Source of the DNA: Clostridia bacterium
GTDB lineage: Bacteria > Bacillota > DAOUPZ01
Assembly (NCBI GenBank): GCA_030625885.1
Contig: DAOUPZ010000002.1
Location: 62,001-126,000, forward strand
Direction: 5' to 3'
Length of the DNA: 64,000 bases
Below the pieces are notes generated by a model that did no database searches, was not told the DNA's origin, and saw nothing but the letters and a program-made list of their open reading frames with translations. The translations under genes and the position numbers were made by a program. Below, piece after piece: positions 51,541 to 60,839 of this stretch. Each line of letters opens with the position of its first letter. The first letter of the stretch is position 1.

Positions 51541-52252
51541 AGAATTTGCTGAAGATATCCCCTGTCCTCCTGGTGATGAAATGTTTGAAAGGATTATGAA
51601 AGGGCTTAATGAACAGCAACCATCTGAAAAAGTAGTAAGTACGAAGAACTTTAAATATAAAAAGCATATTGCTGCAGCAATCGTTATTTTTATATTCGGC
51701 AGTAGTTTGATGTTAACTACAAACCAGGCATCTGCTGTAAAGGAAAGGTTTATTTCATTAGTTACAAATGATTCTGAGATGAATAATAAACTAACTTATA
51801 AGCAAAGAAATAAAGCAAATACTACTCCACCACCTAACATAAACAATATAATTGTTTTTCATCCTGATACACTTGAACAGGCCCAGCAATTAACAGCATA
51901 TAACTTGGTAGAGCCAAATTACATTCCAAAAGGTTACGAGCTAACAAAATTAGAATTAATAGGTGATAAAGAAATATATTTTACATTTATAATGATTTAT
52001 AGTAATGGAGATAAAATAATTAAATTTACTCAGCAGTATCGCGAAACAGAGTCAGCTAAAAAAATTCATTTTAGTGAGGATGATACAACCATAAAAAAGG
52101 TAAATATCAATGATAAGAAAGGGAATTTAATTATTTTTAATAAAAATAAAGCTATGTTTTTAACTTGGCAGGATCACATGTTTGATTATACGCTCATGTG
52201 CGATGACGGAGAGGAAGAAACTTTAAAAATAGCTCGAGCTTTATATGAATGA
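51503..52252 (+). CDS. Putative membrane anti-sigma factor, DUF4367-like
   Basis: Overlaps sigma gene; one TM segment (HIAAAIVIFIFGSSLMLTT); C-terminal extracytoplasmic domain. Confidence 0.7.
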   Translation: MDFYDKLIKESIEEFAEDIPCPPGDEMFERIMKGLNEQQPSEKVVSTKNFKYKKHIAAAIVIFIFGSSLMLTTNQASAVKERFISLVTNDSEMNNKLTYKQRNKANTTPPPNINNIIVFHPDTLEQAQQLTAYNLVEPNYIPKGYELTKLELIGDKEIYFTFIMIYSNGDKIIKFTQQYRETESAKKIHFSEDDTTIKKVNINDKKGNLIIFNKNKAMFLTWQDHMFDYTLMCDDGEEETLKIARALYE

Positions 52253-52262
52253 TTGTAATATA

Positions 52263-52302
52263 AAAGGGGGGAAGATAAATATTTATTTATCTTCCCCCCT
52301 TT
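52263..52302. terminator. Bidirectional terminator, 18-bp stem
   Basis: AAAGGGGGGAAGATAAAT-ATTT-ATTTATCTTCCCCCCTTT between convergent genes. Confidence 0.88.
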
Positions 52303-52350
52303 ACAATTGGTAATATATTAAATATCAATATTCTTTAGTTAGACGGGTAA

Positions 52351-52797
52351 TTAATCAACAAGTATTGAATCAGATACAGTTGCCTTCGTTTCGGTAATAC
52401 CATTATCGGTAACAGTATGAGCTGTTGTCACCCGGTAGTAATATCCGCTTGGAACGGTGTAATTAGCACAGATATAAATATCCCTTGTATTGTATTCTGT
52501 TTTGTTCCATGACTTGCATAACACCCAACTAGAGCCTGTCCATCTTTCTAGTTTCATGGTAATAACGTGCTTATCTACCGTATAATAAGCCATCGTTTCT
52601 CCGTCAACAAACACGCTTGTAGAGCTTGTTCCATAAATACCATTCGTCCAATACTGCATGAATTCCGTACTTCCGGCAGAAGGGGTAATATCAATGATAT
52701 TCTGCTCTTGATTAACCTCGCTGGCCAGCCCGTAACCCGGCAGTACCACCATAAACAACATCACAATACTTAAAACTACAGCCAACTTCTTTCTCAT
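52351..52797 (-). CDS. Small secreted protein (possibly DUF6147-like)
   Basis: Signal peptide MRKKLAVVLSIVMLFMVVLPGYGLA; GGAGTG RBS. Confidence 0.65.
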   Translation of the reverse strand: MRKKLAVVLSIVMLFMVVLPGYGLASEVNQEQNIIDITPSAGSTEFMQYWTNGIYGTSSTSVFVDGETMAYYTVDKHVITMKLERWTGSSWVLCKSWNKTEYNTRDIYICANYTVPSGYYYRVTTAHTVTDNGITETKATVSDSILVD

Positions 52798-52986
52798 ACA
52801 AACCACTCCTTTTTATTAGTTTTATTTGGTTTCATTTACTAGACACAAGAAGTTTTGATTTTGTTCACTAAAATTCAAAAATATTTTTAAAATATTTTAT
52901 GAAAAAAATGAACAAAAATGGTTTTGTGTGTGTCTTATTAATGAACCACGTAAAATTGGTAATCAATAAGAAAGGAGGGATGCAAT

Positions 52987-53022
52987 ATGAGAGGGCCGCC
53001 AATAAAAATAGGTTTCCAGTAG
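52987..53022 (+). other. Candidate 11-codon leader ORF (MRGPPIKIGFQ)
   Basis: AAAGGAGGG, 7-nt spacer, ATG AGA GGG CCG CCA ATA AAA ATA GGT TTC CAG TAG. Confidence 0.4.
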
Positions 53023-53075
53023 GTATTAGTGCATGTGAGTAGGGTCTCAACATTTTAATTACCTTTACGGAAACC
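53011..53075 (+). promoter_or_regulatory. Candidate structured leader upstream of 53130 CDS
   Basis: GGTTTCC...GGAAACC closing stem plus inner GTA/TAC and GGTA/TACC pairs; inner TGAG/CTCA. Confidence 0.4.
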
Positions 53076-53129
53076 TAAAGAGTTTGATGTTGTGTTGTTA
53101 ATAGTATTATACTATAAGGAGGAAATAAA

Positions 53130-53903
53130 ATGAAAAAAATTATTGTGTTAGCGTTATCATTGTGTATATGTGTAGGATTGATGGTTACGGCATTCGCTGC
53201 TGAAAGCAACAATAACACTTGCTATTCAAAAGAGAAAAAAATTGTTTATAAAATGTCAGAGAAAGAAGTAAATGAAAAATTAACTGAAATTGGGGTACCT
53301 GAGGATTTAATTAATAAAATGAGTAGGATTATGAAAGAAGATATAGCACAAAACACAACAGAATTTATTTCATCAGAATTGGTTACAAGAGGAACAATTC
53401 CATCCTATGATTTAGAATTTTATGTAAATGTTTATAAAACTTCTGATTCAAGTGATGGACGCGAAAGATATAAATTATACACATTTTATAGATGGCTAAA
53501 TATACCTTTCAATCGTTACCAAGATCCATATGGAATAGCGTGGGATGATAGCATATGGAGAGCAGTACCTGATACTAGTTATAATTTAGATAAATGGAAA
53601 TTTACAGGTGAAAGTACATGGTATTATGCTGATGATACTGCTTTAGCTTATGCTGATGATGCTGGAGCAGGGTGGAATGCTGATTTAAGATCAGGAATTA
53701 TTGATGGTTTAGAAGGATATTCAAGGATAACCATTGAAGCACAAACACCTGGATCTATTTCAGGAAGTTCACAATTAAACGCTAATTATTCTCATGTTAA
53801 ATCAGTTGGGTCAGTTGGTCTAGTATTTGATACAATATCAGTTAATTTTTCAGGTTATGCTTCTCAGGATAGTCAAGGCATATATAAAAATTTTAACTAT
53901 TAG
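53130..53903 (+). CDS. Secreted protein of unknown function
   Basis: Signal peptide MKKIIVLALSLCICVGLMVTAFA; strong RBS AAGGAGG; no family recognised. Confidence 0.75.
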   Translation: MKKIIVLALSLCICVGLMVTAFAAESNNNTCYSKEKKIVYKMSEKEVNEKLTEIGVPEDLINKMSRIMKEDIAQNTTEFISSELVTRGTIPSYDLEFYVNVYKTSDSSDGRERYKLYTFYRWLNIPFNRYQDPYGIAWDDSIWRAVPDTSYNLDKWKFTGESTWYYADDTALAYADDAGAGWNADLRSGIIDGLEGYSRITIEAQTPGSISGSSQLNANYSHVKSVGSVGLVFDTISVNFSGYASQDSQGIYKNFNY

Positions 53904-54030
53904 TACACAATAGTATTGATTTAGTATACAATACAATAATATTAGTTAAACATTTCTTACCATAAGCTGCATGTAAACAAAATGCAGCTTATGGATTATT
54001 AAAATAATTAAGGTAAAGGAGGCATATTAA

Positions 54031-54210
54031 TTGACTGATAACGAATATATTATATTCTTAATAATTTTTGTCTTGGGTTTTTTTGTTTCTTTAGTTAGTA
54101 TTATTATGCGATTCGATATAAGTTTATGTATTATTTATCTTGCAGCTATTATAGGTTTGTACTCAACAAAAATAGTAAAAATTTTAAATAGTATTAACAA
54201 AAAACCTTAA
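54031..54210 (+). CDS. 59-aa hydrophobic membrane protein, TTG start (absent from ORF track)
   Basis: LTDNEYIIFLIIFVLGFFVSLVSIIMRFDISLCIIYLAAIIGLYSTKIVKILNSINKKP*; AAAGGAGG 8 nt upstream. Confidence 0.6.
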   Translation: MTDNEYIIFLIIFVLGFFVSLVSIIMRFDISLCIIYLAAIIGLYSTKIVKILNSINKKP

Positions 54211-54459
54211 TTAAATTGATAAATATAGTTTTTAGCGTCTTTTATTCAAAAGGTTAAGTTATGAGAATTTGATACGATATAAAAAGGAAAAGTTTACAAC
54301 TAATTGGTTTGTATGTGGAAAGTAAATATAATTGCAAAGAGGGAGAAATATGCAATTGACCTTTAATCAATTTATTAGAAAGATAAAAAATACAAATGAT
54401 AGAATCATCAATATTGGATAGGCTACAATAAAAAGGATATGTTATTTTATAATTAGTGA

Positions 54460-54501
54460 AAAAATGGACTAACGGATAGAGTACCTGTTAGTCCATTTTT
54501 T
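54460..54501. terminator. Bidirectional terminator
   Basis: AAAAATGGACTAAC...GTTAGTCCATTTTTT. Confidence 0.8.
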
Positions 54502-55200
54502 CTGATTTTGTATTGCTAATAATATTTTCAACTTTATTTAACTTATAAATAAACTTTTTGCCGATTTTTACTTTTTGTAATAACCGGATGTCTACCAATT
54601 GGTTCAGATCTGTTCTTGCAGTTTCATAAGCGATTTTAAATTTTTTCTTATATTCATCAATAGTTAAAAAATTTTTATCTTTTTCTAGCAGCTTTTTTAG
54701 AGCTTTATTTTGACGTTTAGATAATATGATATCATGTCTATCTAAAGCCTTCTTAATAAGCTTTTTGGTTAATTCTTTTTTGAAGTTTTTTAGAACATTA
54801 TTTATTGATTTTATAATCATAGAACAGTAATAATTTATAAAATACGTCATATCACTGTCATAGTCTTCTGTGTCTTTTATGGCATTATAATATTTTTTTC
54901 CTCGTTAATAACGCTTGATATTGAAAAGAACTTAAAAAATGCATATCCATTTTTCAAAAGATACATATAGGAGATAGCCCTAGCAGTTCTTCCATTGCCA
55001 TCAAAGAAAGGATGAATATATACTAAGTAAAAATGAATCATGCAGGCTTTAATAATCGGATGAAAGTCATCATTGGTTTGCATAAAGTTGACCAGAGAGT
55101 CCATTAACAATTGAATACGAGAATGATGAGGAAGGGTTATGCTGGATGCATAGCTTTGCCTTTCTTTTAATTTGTATTCAGGTTTAATTTGGTATCCAAA
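54488..55200 (-). pseudogene. Fic/DOC family protein remnant (frameshifted and 5'-truncated)
   Basis: HPFFDGNGRTAR Fic motif; two ORFs rejoin (EEK-KYYNAIKDTEDYDSDMTYFINYY) if one A is added to the run near 54895; N-terminus missing. Confidence 0.82.
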
Positions 55201-55249
55201 GATGAAGAATTAGGACAAAGGAACTAGAATCACATATAGTATGCGAGGC

Positions 55250-55292
55250 TTTATTATAAATTATGTAAAAATATTACATAATTTATAATAAA
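55250..55292. repeat. 19-bp perfect inverted repeat
   Basis: TTTATTATAAATTATGTAA-AAATA-TTACATAATTTATAATAAA. Confidence 0.9.
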
Positions 55293-55406
55293 AGGTTGAT
55301 TTTTTAAAAAATATGTAATAATATGAAATATATAATGACAATTTAATTTGTTGATTACTATAATTGTAAACAGGGTTGCTAGAAAATAAAAAATGGGGGA
55401 AGCACG

Positions 55407-55598
55407 ATGATATTGGAATTAAAAGGAGAAAATAAGAAGATTGAAGTGTTGCGGCAAAAGTTATTGAATGCAGCAGTATGCAGGAAATTAATAGATTATG
55501 AAGTCATTGCAATAAGTGAGAGGCTGGATGTGGAAATTGTTAACTATTATCGTTCAGCTGAACAGAAAAATAAAGGTGAATTACTAACCGCCTATTAG
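55407..55598 (+). CDS. Spo0E-like aspartyl-phosphate phosphatase family protein
   Basis: 63 aa; IEVLRQKLLNAA...ISERLDVEIVNYY (Spo0E SxxLDxxI signature). Confidence 0.75.
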   Translation: MILELKGENKKIEVLRQKLLNAAVCRKLIDYEVIAISERLDVEIVNYYRSAEQKNKGELLTAY

Positions 55599-55610
55599 GC
55601 GGTTTTCTTT
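55586..55610 (+). terminator. Rho-independent terminator overlapping stop codon
   Basis: AACCGCCTATTAGGCGGTTTTCTTT. Confidence 0.75.
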
Positions 55611-55709
55611 GTAAATAAAAACATAAAAAGGAGTTATCATCTATTTATAGAAGTATTAATAAAGAAATGAAGATAGATTACAGATTGCAAGTTAAAAATT
55701 AAGCAAGAG

Positions 55710-56333
55710 GTGAACAGAATGATAAAAACTAAAATACTAATCTTATTTTATTCACGTTACGGCCATACATATGAAATGGCAAAATCTATCGCTTCAGGTG
55801 TTGAAGCAGTTGGCGGGGAAGTGCGCTTGAAAAGAGTAGCAGAAATGCTTCCAGAGGAAAAGTTAGATGAATATGCACAAAAAGCGCTGGATGGGATGAG
55901 AGATGTTTCCGCTGCTGATCCGGCAAAAGATCTTGAAGGAATTGATGGTGTCATTATCGGAACACCGACCTGGTTTGGAAATATGGCTTATCCCATGAAA
56001 TATTTCTGGGATCAGACGGGAGAACATTTTGCCAAAGGGACACTCGTTGGAAAACCAGCTGGTGCATTCACAAGTTCCGGGGCACAGCATGGGGGACAGG
56101 AAATGGCTATTGTCAATTCCTTGATAGCGCTTATGCATCATGGTTGTGTGATCGTTGGATTACCGAACTCATGTGAAGGTCAGGATAAGATTGATGAAGT
56201 ATCTGGCGGTACACCGTATGGGGTTTCTACTATTACAGGTGAATGGGGTCAAAGAATGCCCAGCGATAATGAAAGAAAACTCGCAAAGGATTTTGGTATG
56301 CATTTTACGAAAATTGCGCAAAAATTAAAATAA
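55710..56333 (+). CDS. WrbA-like NAD(P)H:quinone oxidoreductase
   Basis: ILFYSRYGHTYEMAKSIASGVE; GTPTWFGNMAYPMKYFWDQT; TSSGAQHGGQE. Confidence 0.92.
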   Translation: MNRMIKTKILILFYSRYGHTYEMAKSIASGVEAVGGEVRLKRVAEMLPEEKLDEYAQKALDGMRDVSAADPAKDLEGIDGVIIGTPTWFGNMAYPMKYFWDQTGEHFAKGTLVGKPAGAFTSSGAQHGGQEMAIVNSLIALMHHGCVIVGLPNSCEGQDKIDEVSGGTPYGVSTITGEWGQRMPSDNERKLAKDFGMHFTKIAQKLK

Positions 56334-56359
56334 GTATAGTCAAATAAGCTTAGTCTGTT

Positions 56360-56394
56360 AAAAACTTCTACTTTTTAGGTAGGAGTTTTTTGTT
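56360..56394 (+). terminator. Rho-independent terminator
   Basis: AAAACTTCTACTTTTTAGGTAGGAGTTTTTTG. Confidence 0.75.
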
Positions 56395-56588
56395 TATTAG
56401 CAACGAAGTTAGAAATACTAAATATATGGCTTGCAATAAATATATGATGTGAAGTTTACAATCAAAAATTAGATGGTTTGCTGTTAACCATCAGCTTAAG
56501 GGAAAAGACAAAAAGATGAGATGAAAGCTAAAAGAATGAAAAACATTTATTGCAAAGCATATATTAATTCACAGGTATAGGAGGCAAT

Positions 56589-57296
56589 ATGATGAATTTA
56601 CTTGAAAGAAGTTACGGCCGTGTTTTGGGAATCATGCTGTTGTTTTTAAATCCATTTAAGAAGGCTGTAATTAAAACGGAATGTCAGGTGCATCAATTTA
56701 TCAACGTCCAAGCTTTACAAATCTTAAAAAATGATCAATATAATCGGGAATATGAATTTTTTAGCCCGTTTATAGCTGTAGTTAATGAAGGGACAGTATG
56801 GGCTGATCAAGATTTTAAAAGCAGCGGGCATTTTTATAATCCAAAAATAAAAAAAGGGCTGTATGGTCGTAAAGATGCCATGAGCCTTGCGAAAGAATAT
56901 TATCAGACAGCGATCAAAAAATGGGATGATAGATCTTTTGAGCAATCCTTATTCTATTTAGGGGCATCACTACATCTTATTCAAGATATGGTTGTCCCCC
57001 AACATGCGAATATCAGATTATTGGATGATCACAGAAAATATGAAAATTTTGTTAAAGAAACATATTTACATGTGGACGACTTTAAAGTTGAAAGAGGGAC
57101 TTATTTATTAGACTCAATAGAGGCGTATGTTAGATTTAATGCACGATTGGCGCTTAAGGTGCACAAAAGATTCAAAGAAATCCCGGAAGATGATCAAAAA
57201 TTTTATCGGGTAACGCAATGTATCCTGCCATTAGCCGAGAGAACAACAGCGGGTGGTATGTTGATGTTCTATCGGGATATATTTAATAATGTATAA
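56589..57296 (+). CDS. Zinc-dependent phospholipase C-like protein
   Basis: HQFINVQALQIL; LFYLGASLHLIQDMVVPQHA. Confidence 0.82.
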   Translation: MMNLLERSYGRVLGIMLLFLNPFKKAVIKTECQVHQFINVQALQILKNDQYNREYEFFSPFIAVVNEGTVWADQDFKSSGHFYNPKIKKGLYGRKDAMSLAKEYYQTAIKKWDDRSFEQSLFYLGASLHLIQDMVVPQHANIRLLDDHRKYENFVKETYLHVDDFKVERGTYLLDSIEAYVRFNARLALKVHKRFKEIPEDDQKFYRVTQCILPLAERTTAGGMLMFYRDIFNNV

Positions 57297-57387
57297 TTTA
57301 AGGGTCAAGCAGGAATTTCTTGTAGCTTTATGGAATTATAACCGACAAAAGTTCTATGTTTTAATGAAGATGATGGGGGGAAAAAAG

Positions 57388-58134
57388 GTGCTGGAATTAA
57401 AACATGTCTCGATGAGTGTCGAAAATGGGCTTAATGAGAAACGGATACTTAATGATATGAATATTAAATTTGAAAAAGGGAAGTTCTATGCCGTAACGGG
57501 GCCTAATGGTGGTGGGAAAACCTCTCTGGCAAAGGTAGCTATGGGGATTTATCAACACCAGGATGGACAGATCATTTGGCAGGGTGAAGATATTTCACAT
57601 AAAACGATTACAGAACGGGCAAGAATGGGGATTTGTTATGCTTTTCAACAACCACCTCGTTTTAAAGGGATGGAAGTTCATGATTTGTTTCGGATTGCCA
57701 ACCCGGATATTACTAAAAAAGATATTAGTTTACTTTTGAAAAATGTGGGGCTTTGTCCAGAAGACTATTATTATCGGGGAGTCGATGCCAGCCTATCGGG
57801 CGGGGAAATGAAACGGATTGAAATTGGGAATATGTTGGCGCGAAAAGCAGATTTGGTGATGTATGATGAACCGGAAGCGGGTGTGGATTTATGGACGTTT
57901 GAACAATTGATCAAAGTTATTTCAAATGAACACCAAAGCCGTGAAATGACAACGATCATTATCACTCACAATGAACGATTTTTAAAGGTAGCCGATGAAA
58001 TTATTCTTCTGGCAGACGGTGAAATAAAGGATAGAGGTAATGTTGATAAAATATGGCCGCTCATTAAAGATGAAATGGCTTGTAAATGGCGTAATACATG
58101 TGGAGGTGACCTAGATGGTGCTGAATGCAATTGA
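57388..58134 (+). CDS. SufC-like Fe-S assembly ATPase (SmsC-type)
   Basis: VTGPNGGGKTSLAKVAMGIY; ASLSGGEMKRIEIGNMLA; immediately followed by SufBD-like gene. Confidence 0.88.
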   Translation: MLELKHVSMSVENGLNEKRILNDMNIKFEKGKFYAVTGPNGGGKTSLAKVAMGIYQHQDGQIIWQGEDISHKTITERARMGICYAFQQPPRFKGMEVHDLFRIANPDITKKDISLLLKNVGLCPEDYYYRGVDASLSGGEMKRIEIGNMLARKADLVMYDEPEAGVDLWTFEQLIKVISNEHQSREMTTIIITHNERFLKVADEIILLADGEIKDRGNVDKIWPLIKDEMACKWRNTCGGDLDGAECN

Positions 58135-59038
58135 TAAAAAACTCTTAGAGACGGTAGCAGACCTGCATGATGTGCCTCAGGGTGCATTTAATATCCGGAA
58201 AAATGGTGGGGGTGCCGGAAGGAAGACGACCGCAAATATTGATATCCGTACCAAAGAAGGAATGTCTGGTATTGATGTTATTGTTAAACCAGGTACTCAA
58301 AATGAATCGGTACATATTCCGGTTATCGTTACGGAAACCGGCTTGGATGATATGGTCCATAATACGTTTGATATTGGTGAAGGTGCTGATGTGTTAGTTG
58401 TTGCCGGGTGTGGTATTCACAATGGTGGAGATGTTAAATCTGAGCACGAAAGTGTTCACGAATTTATCATACGACGCGGAGCACGTATGCGATATGTAGA
58501 AAAACATTATGGGGAAGGAACTGGAGAAGGAAAACGTATTTTTAATTCAACAACTAAAATTCATTTAGAGGAAGGCGCTACTGCAGAAATGGAAATGGTT
58601 CAAATTAAAGGGGTAGACGAAACAAGTCGTCCGGCAAAGGCCATTCTTCATAAGGATTCATCATTGATCATGATAGAGAAATTACTAACGCATCGTGACC
58701 AAAAAGCAGAGTCAGATATCGTTATAGAAATGATTGGGGAGGGTGCTAATGCCCATATTTTATCCCGATCTGTAGCGCAGGAACAATCAGAGCAAGTATT
58801 TAAGGTAGAGCTCATTGCTAAAGAAAAGACAAAAGGACATGTGGAATGTGATACCATTATCATGGATGAAGCCAAGGCTATTTCTTTACCGGGTTTGCAT
58901 GCGATGCATAGTGATGCGGAATTAACGCATGAAGCAGCGATTGGTAAAATTGCGGGGGATCAAGTCTTAAAACTAATGTCTTTGGGGTTAGACGAACAGG
59001 AAGCAGTACAGGCTATTTTAAACGGATTTTTGAAGTAG
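58115..59038 (+). CDS. SufB/SufD family protein (SmsB-type)
   Basis: ARMRYVEKHYGEGTGEGKRIFNSTTKIHLEEGATAEMEMVQIKG; LPGLHAMHSDAELTHEAAIGKIAGDQVLKLMSLGLDEQEAVQAIL. Confidence 0.88.
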   Translation: MVLNAIDKKLLETVADLHDVPQGAFNIRKNGGGAGRKTTANIDIRTKEGMSGIDVIVKPGTQNESVHIPVIVTETGLDDMVHNTFDIGEGADVLVVAGCGIHNGGDVKSEHESVHEFIIRRGARMRYVEKHYGEGTGEGKRIFNSTTKIHLEEGATAEMEMVQIKGVDETSRPAKAILHKDSSLIMIEKLLTHRDQKAESDIVIEMIGEGANAHILSRSVAQEQSEQVFKVELIAKEKTKGHVECDTIIMDEAKAISLPGLHAMHSDAELTHEAAIGKIAGDQVLKLMSLGLDEQEAVQAILNGFLK

Positions 59039-59176
59039 TTTCCACTTATTGTTCTACATTCATAATGATTAGCATAAAAGTTAAGGATAGGAAATTTGTT
59101 CAAATCTTTATCAGGAAAAAATATGACTTTTAGGATAGATAACTCATACATTAATAACTAAAAAAGGAGGAGGAAC

Positions 59177-60004
59177 ATGACTATACAAGTAGGAATTGTT
59201 GGTGGAGGACAAGGTGGATTAGCCTTACTTCAAACATTTGCGCGGCTTTCGTCTATTAAAGTTTTAGGTATTGTTGATATTAATGAGGATGCACCAGGAA
59301 TTAAACTCGCTAAACAATTAGGTATTTCATGTTTTTCAGATATAGAGAGACTATTAACATTACCGAACCTGGAGATTGTTATTGAGGCGACCGGTAATGA
59401 ACATGTGAAAAACACTATTTTGGAAAAAAGGCAGCCAAGTACGCATATTGCGGACTCATCAGTTGCTAATTTAATGATGTATTTGGTGGAATCAGAAGCG
59501 GTTATTATGGAAAAAATGGATCGGCAAGTACAGCAAATTTCTGAGTTAAGTGTTCAAACGTATGCTGCTGTTCAAGAGATTTCTGCGGGTGCAGAAAAGT
59601 TGGTTAATGTAGAAGGGGTGTTAACGGAGGCATCGGCTACAGCTTTAAAGGAAGTTGAAGAAACGGATAAAATTTTAAAGTTTGTCCAAAATGTTACTAA
59701 GCAAACGAAATTACTCGGATTTAATGCCACAATTGAAGCTGCACGGGCAGGGGAATTTGGGAAAGGGTTTGGTGTGGTTGCCGAAGAAGTAAAGAAATTG
59801 GCTCAAAATAGTGAACAATTTAATGAACAGATTAAACAAATATTATTTAATATAAAGCAACATATTCAAGATATTAATCAATATCAAGGTGATTTAAGCC
59901 ATGTCTCTATCGCGCAGGAAGCAGCAAGCAAGGAAGTGGCGACAGCCATGCAGCAACTGGTAGAACAGATGGAAGATGTTAATAAGGGTACCACGAACAG
60001 ATAA
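59177..60004 (+). CDS. Soluble Rossmann-fold/MCP signalling-domain fusion protein
   Basis: N-term [32 protein letters not shown]-term [35 protein letters not shown]. Confidence 0.88.
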   Translation: MTIQVGIVGGGQGGLALLQTFARLSSIKVLGIVDINEDAPGIKLAKQLGISCFSDIERLLTLPNLEIVIEATGNEHVKNTILEKRQPSTHIADSSVANLMMYLVESEAVIMEKMDRQVQQISELSVQTYAAVQEISAGAEKLVNVEGVLTEASATALKEVEETDKILKFVQNVTKQTKLLGFNATIEAARAGEFGKGFGVVAEEVKKLAQNSEQFNEQIKQILFNIKQHIQDINQYQGDLSHVSIAQEAASKEVATAMQQLVEQMEDVNKGTTNR

Positions 60005-60014
60005 AGAATGATTT

Positions 60015-60041
60015 GCTGGTGGCGATGTTCACCGGCTTTTT
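60015..60041 (+). terminator. Probable terminator
   Basis: GCTGGTGGCGATGTTCACCGGCTTTTT. Confidence 0.65.
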
Positions 60042-60046
60042 ACTTT

Positions 60047-60213
60047 TTTAGTTCTCGTTCTCGGTAAAAAATACTGATGCGTCATGTTTTCTATTTCATG
60101 TTGGTCATAAGAAAAATTGAAGGCCAAGAAATTTTTCTCCGCTATGAAGCGATATACAAAAACTATAAATTTTGTCCTAAGGTTTGAGAACTGACAACTC
60201 AGAACTGAGAACA
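60047..60213. repeat. Type A heptad element
   Basis: TTAGTTCTCGTTCTCGGTAAAAAAT...GAGAACTGACAACTCAGAACTGAGAAC; core related to the 37.8-kb copy. Confidence 0.72.
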
Positions 60214-60315
60214 TTTTTCATCGGTTCAAATTATTAAATGATAGGGATGAACATATATTGTTTAGTAAGTAATATATTGAATGGCATAGGGAAGTTGGAA
60301 GGAGAGACCTTTAAG

Positions 60316-60816
60316 ATGAAGGTTTTAGTGACTTATTATTCAAGGACAGGAAATACAGAAAAAGTAGTACAGTGTTTGAAGGAAGGATTAGAAAAAGGGG
60401 GAGCTGAAGTAGACCTCAACCCTATTGAACTGAAAAAAGAAATTAATATTCTTAAGGGAATTTGGTGGAGTATTTTAGGCAAAACGATTCCCATTAAAAT
60501 AAAGCATCATGATGTTCAACAATACGACATGATTTTTTTGGGAGGACCTGTTTGGGTAGGGAACCCATTTGCTGCAATCAATACTTTTATTGATGTCTGT
60601 GATCATATTGAAGGGAAGAAAGCAGTTGTTTTTTTAACATTAAGCAGCAAGGGGGCACAAAGTGCCTTAGAAAAGTTATCTCATCGGTTTGAAAACCGGA
60701 GAGCCCAGGTGATTGATACATTTGAATTTTCAACAGGACCTAAAGGTAAAAGCTTAAAAGGCGTAGAAATGGAGAAACTAGTTGAGGTTGGCAGAGATTT
60801 TACGTTGAAATGGTGA
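60316..60816 (+). CDS. Flavodoxin family protein
   Basis: MKVLVTYYSRTGNTEKVVQCL; FLGGPVWVGNPFAAINTFID. Confidence 0.88.
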   Translation: MKVLVTYYSRTGNTEKVVQCLKEGLEKGGAEVDLNPIELKKEINILKGIWWSILGKTIPIKIKHHDVQQYDMIFLGGPVWVGNPFAAINTFIDVCDHIEGKKAVVFLTLSSKGAQSALEKLSHRFENRRAQVIDTFEFSTGPKGKSLKGVEMEKLVEVGRDFTLKW

Positions 60817-60839
60817 GGGAAACCTCATCATTTTTTGCT

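Noticed and set aside
54301-54420. Short ORF fragment MQLTFNQFIRKIKNTNDRIINIG at ~54350
   Set aside because: Only ~23 codons with a weakly placed RBS and no conservation evidence; not called.
57289-57387. Track N-terminal extension of the SufC-like ATPase
   Set aside because: Homology begins at VLELKHVSMSV; GTG at 57388 is the likelier start.
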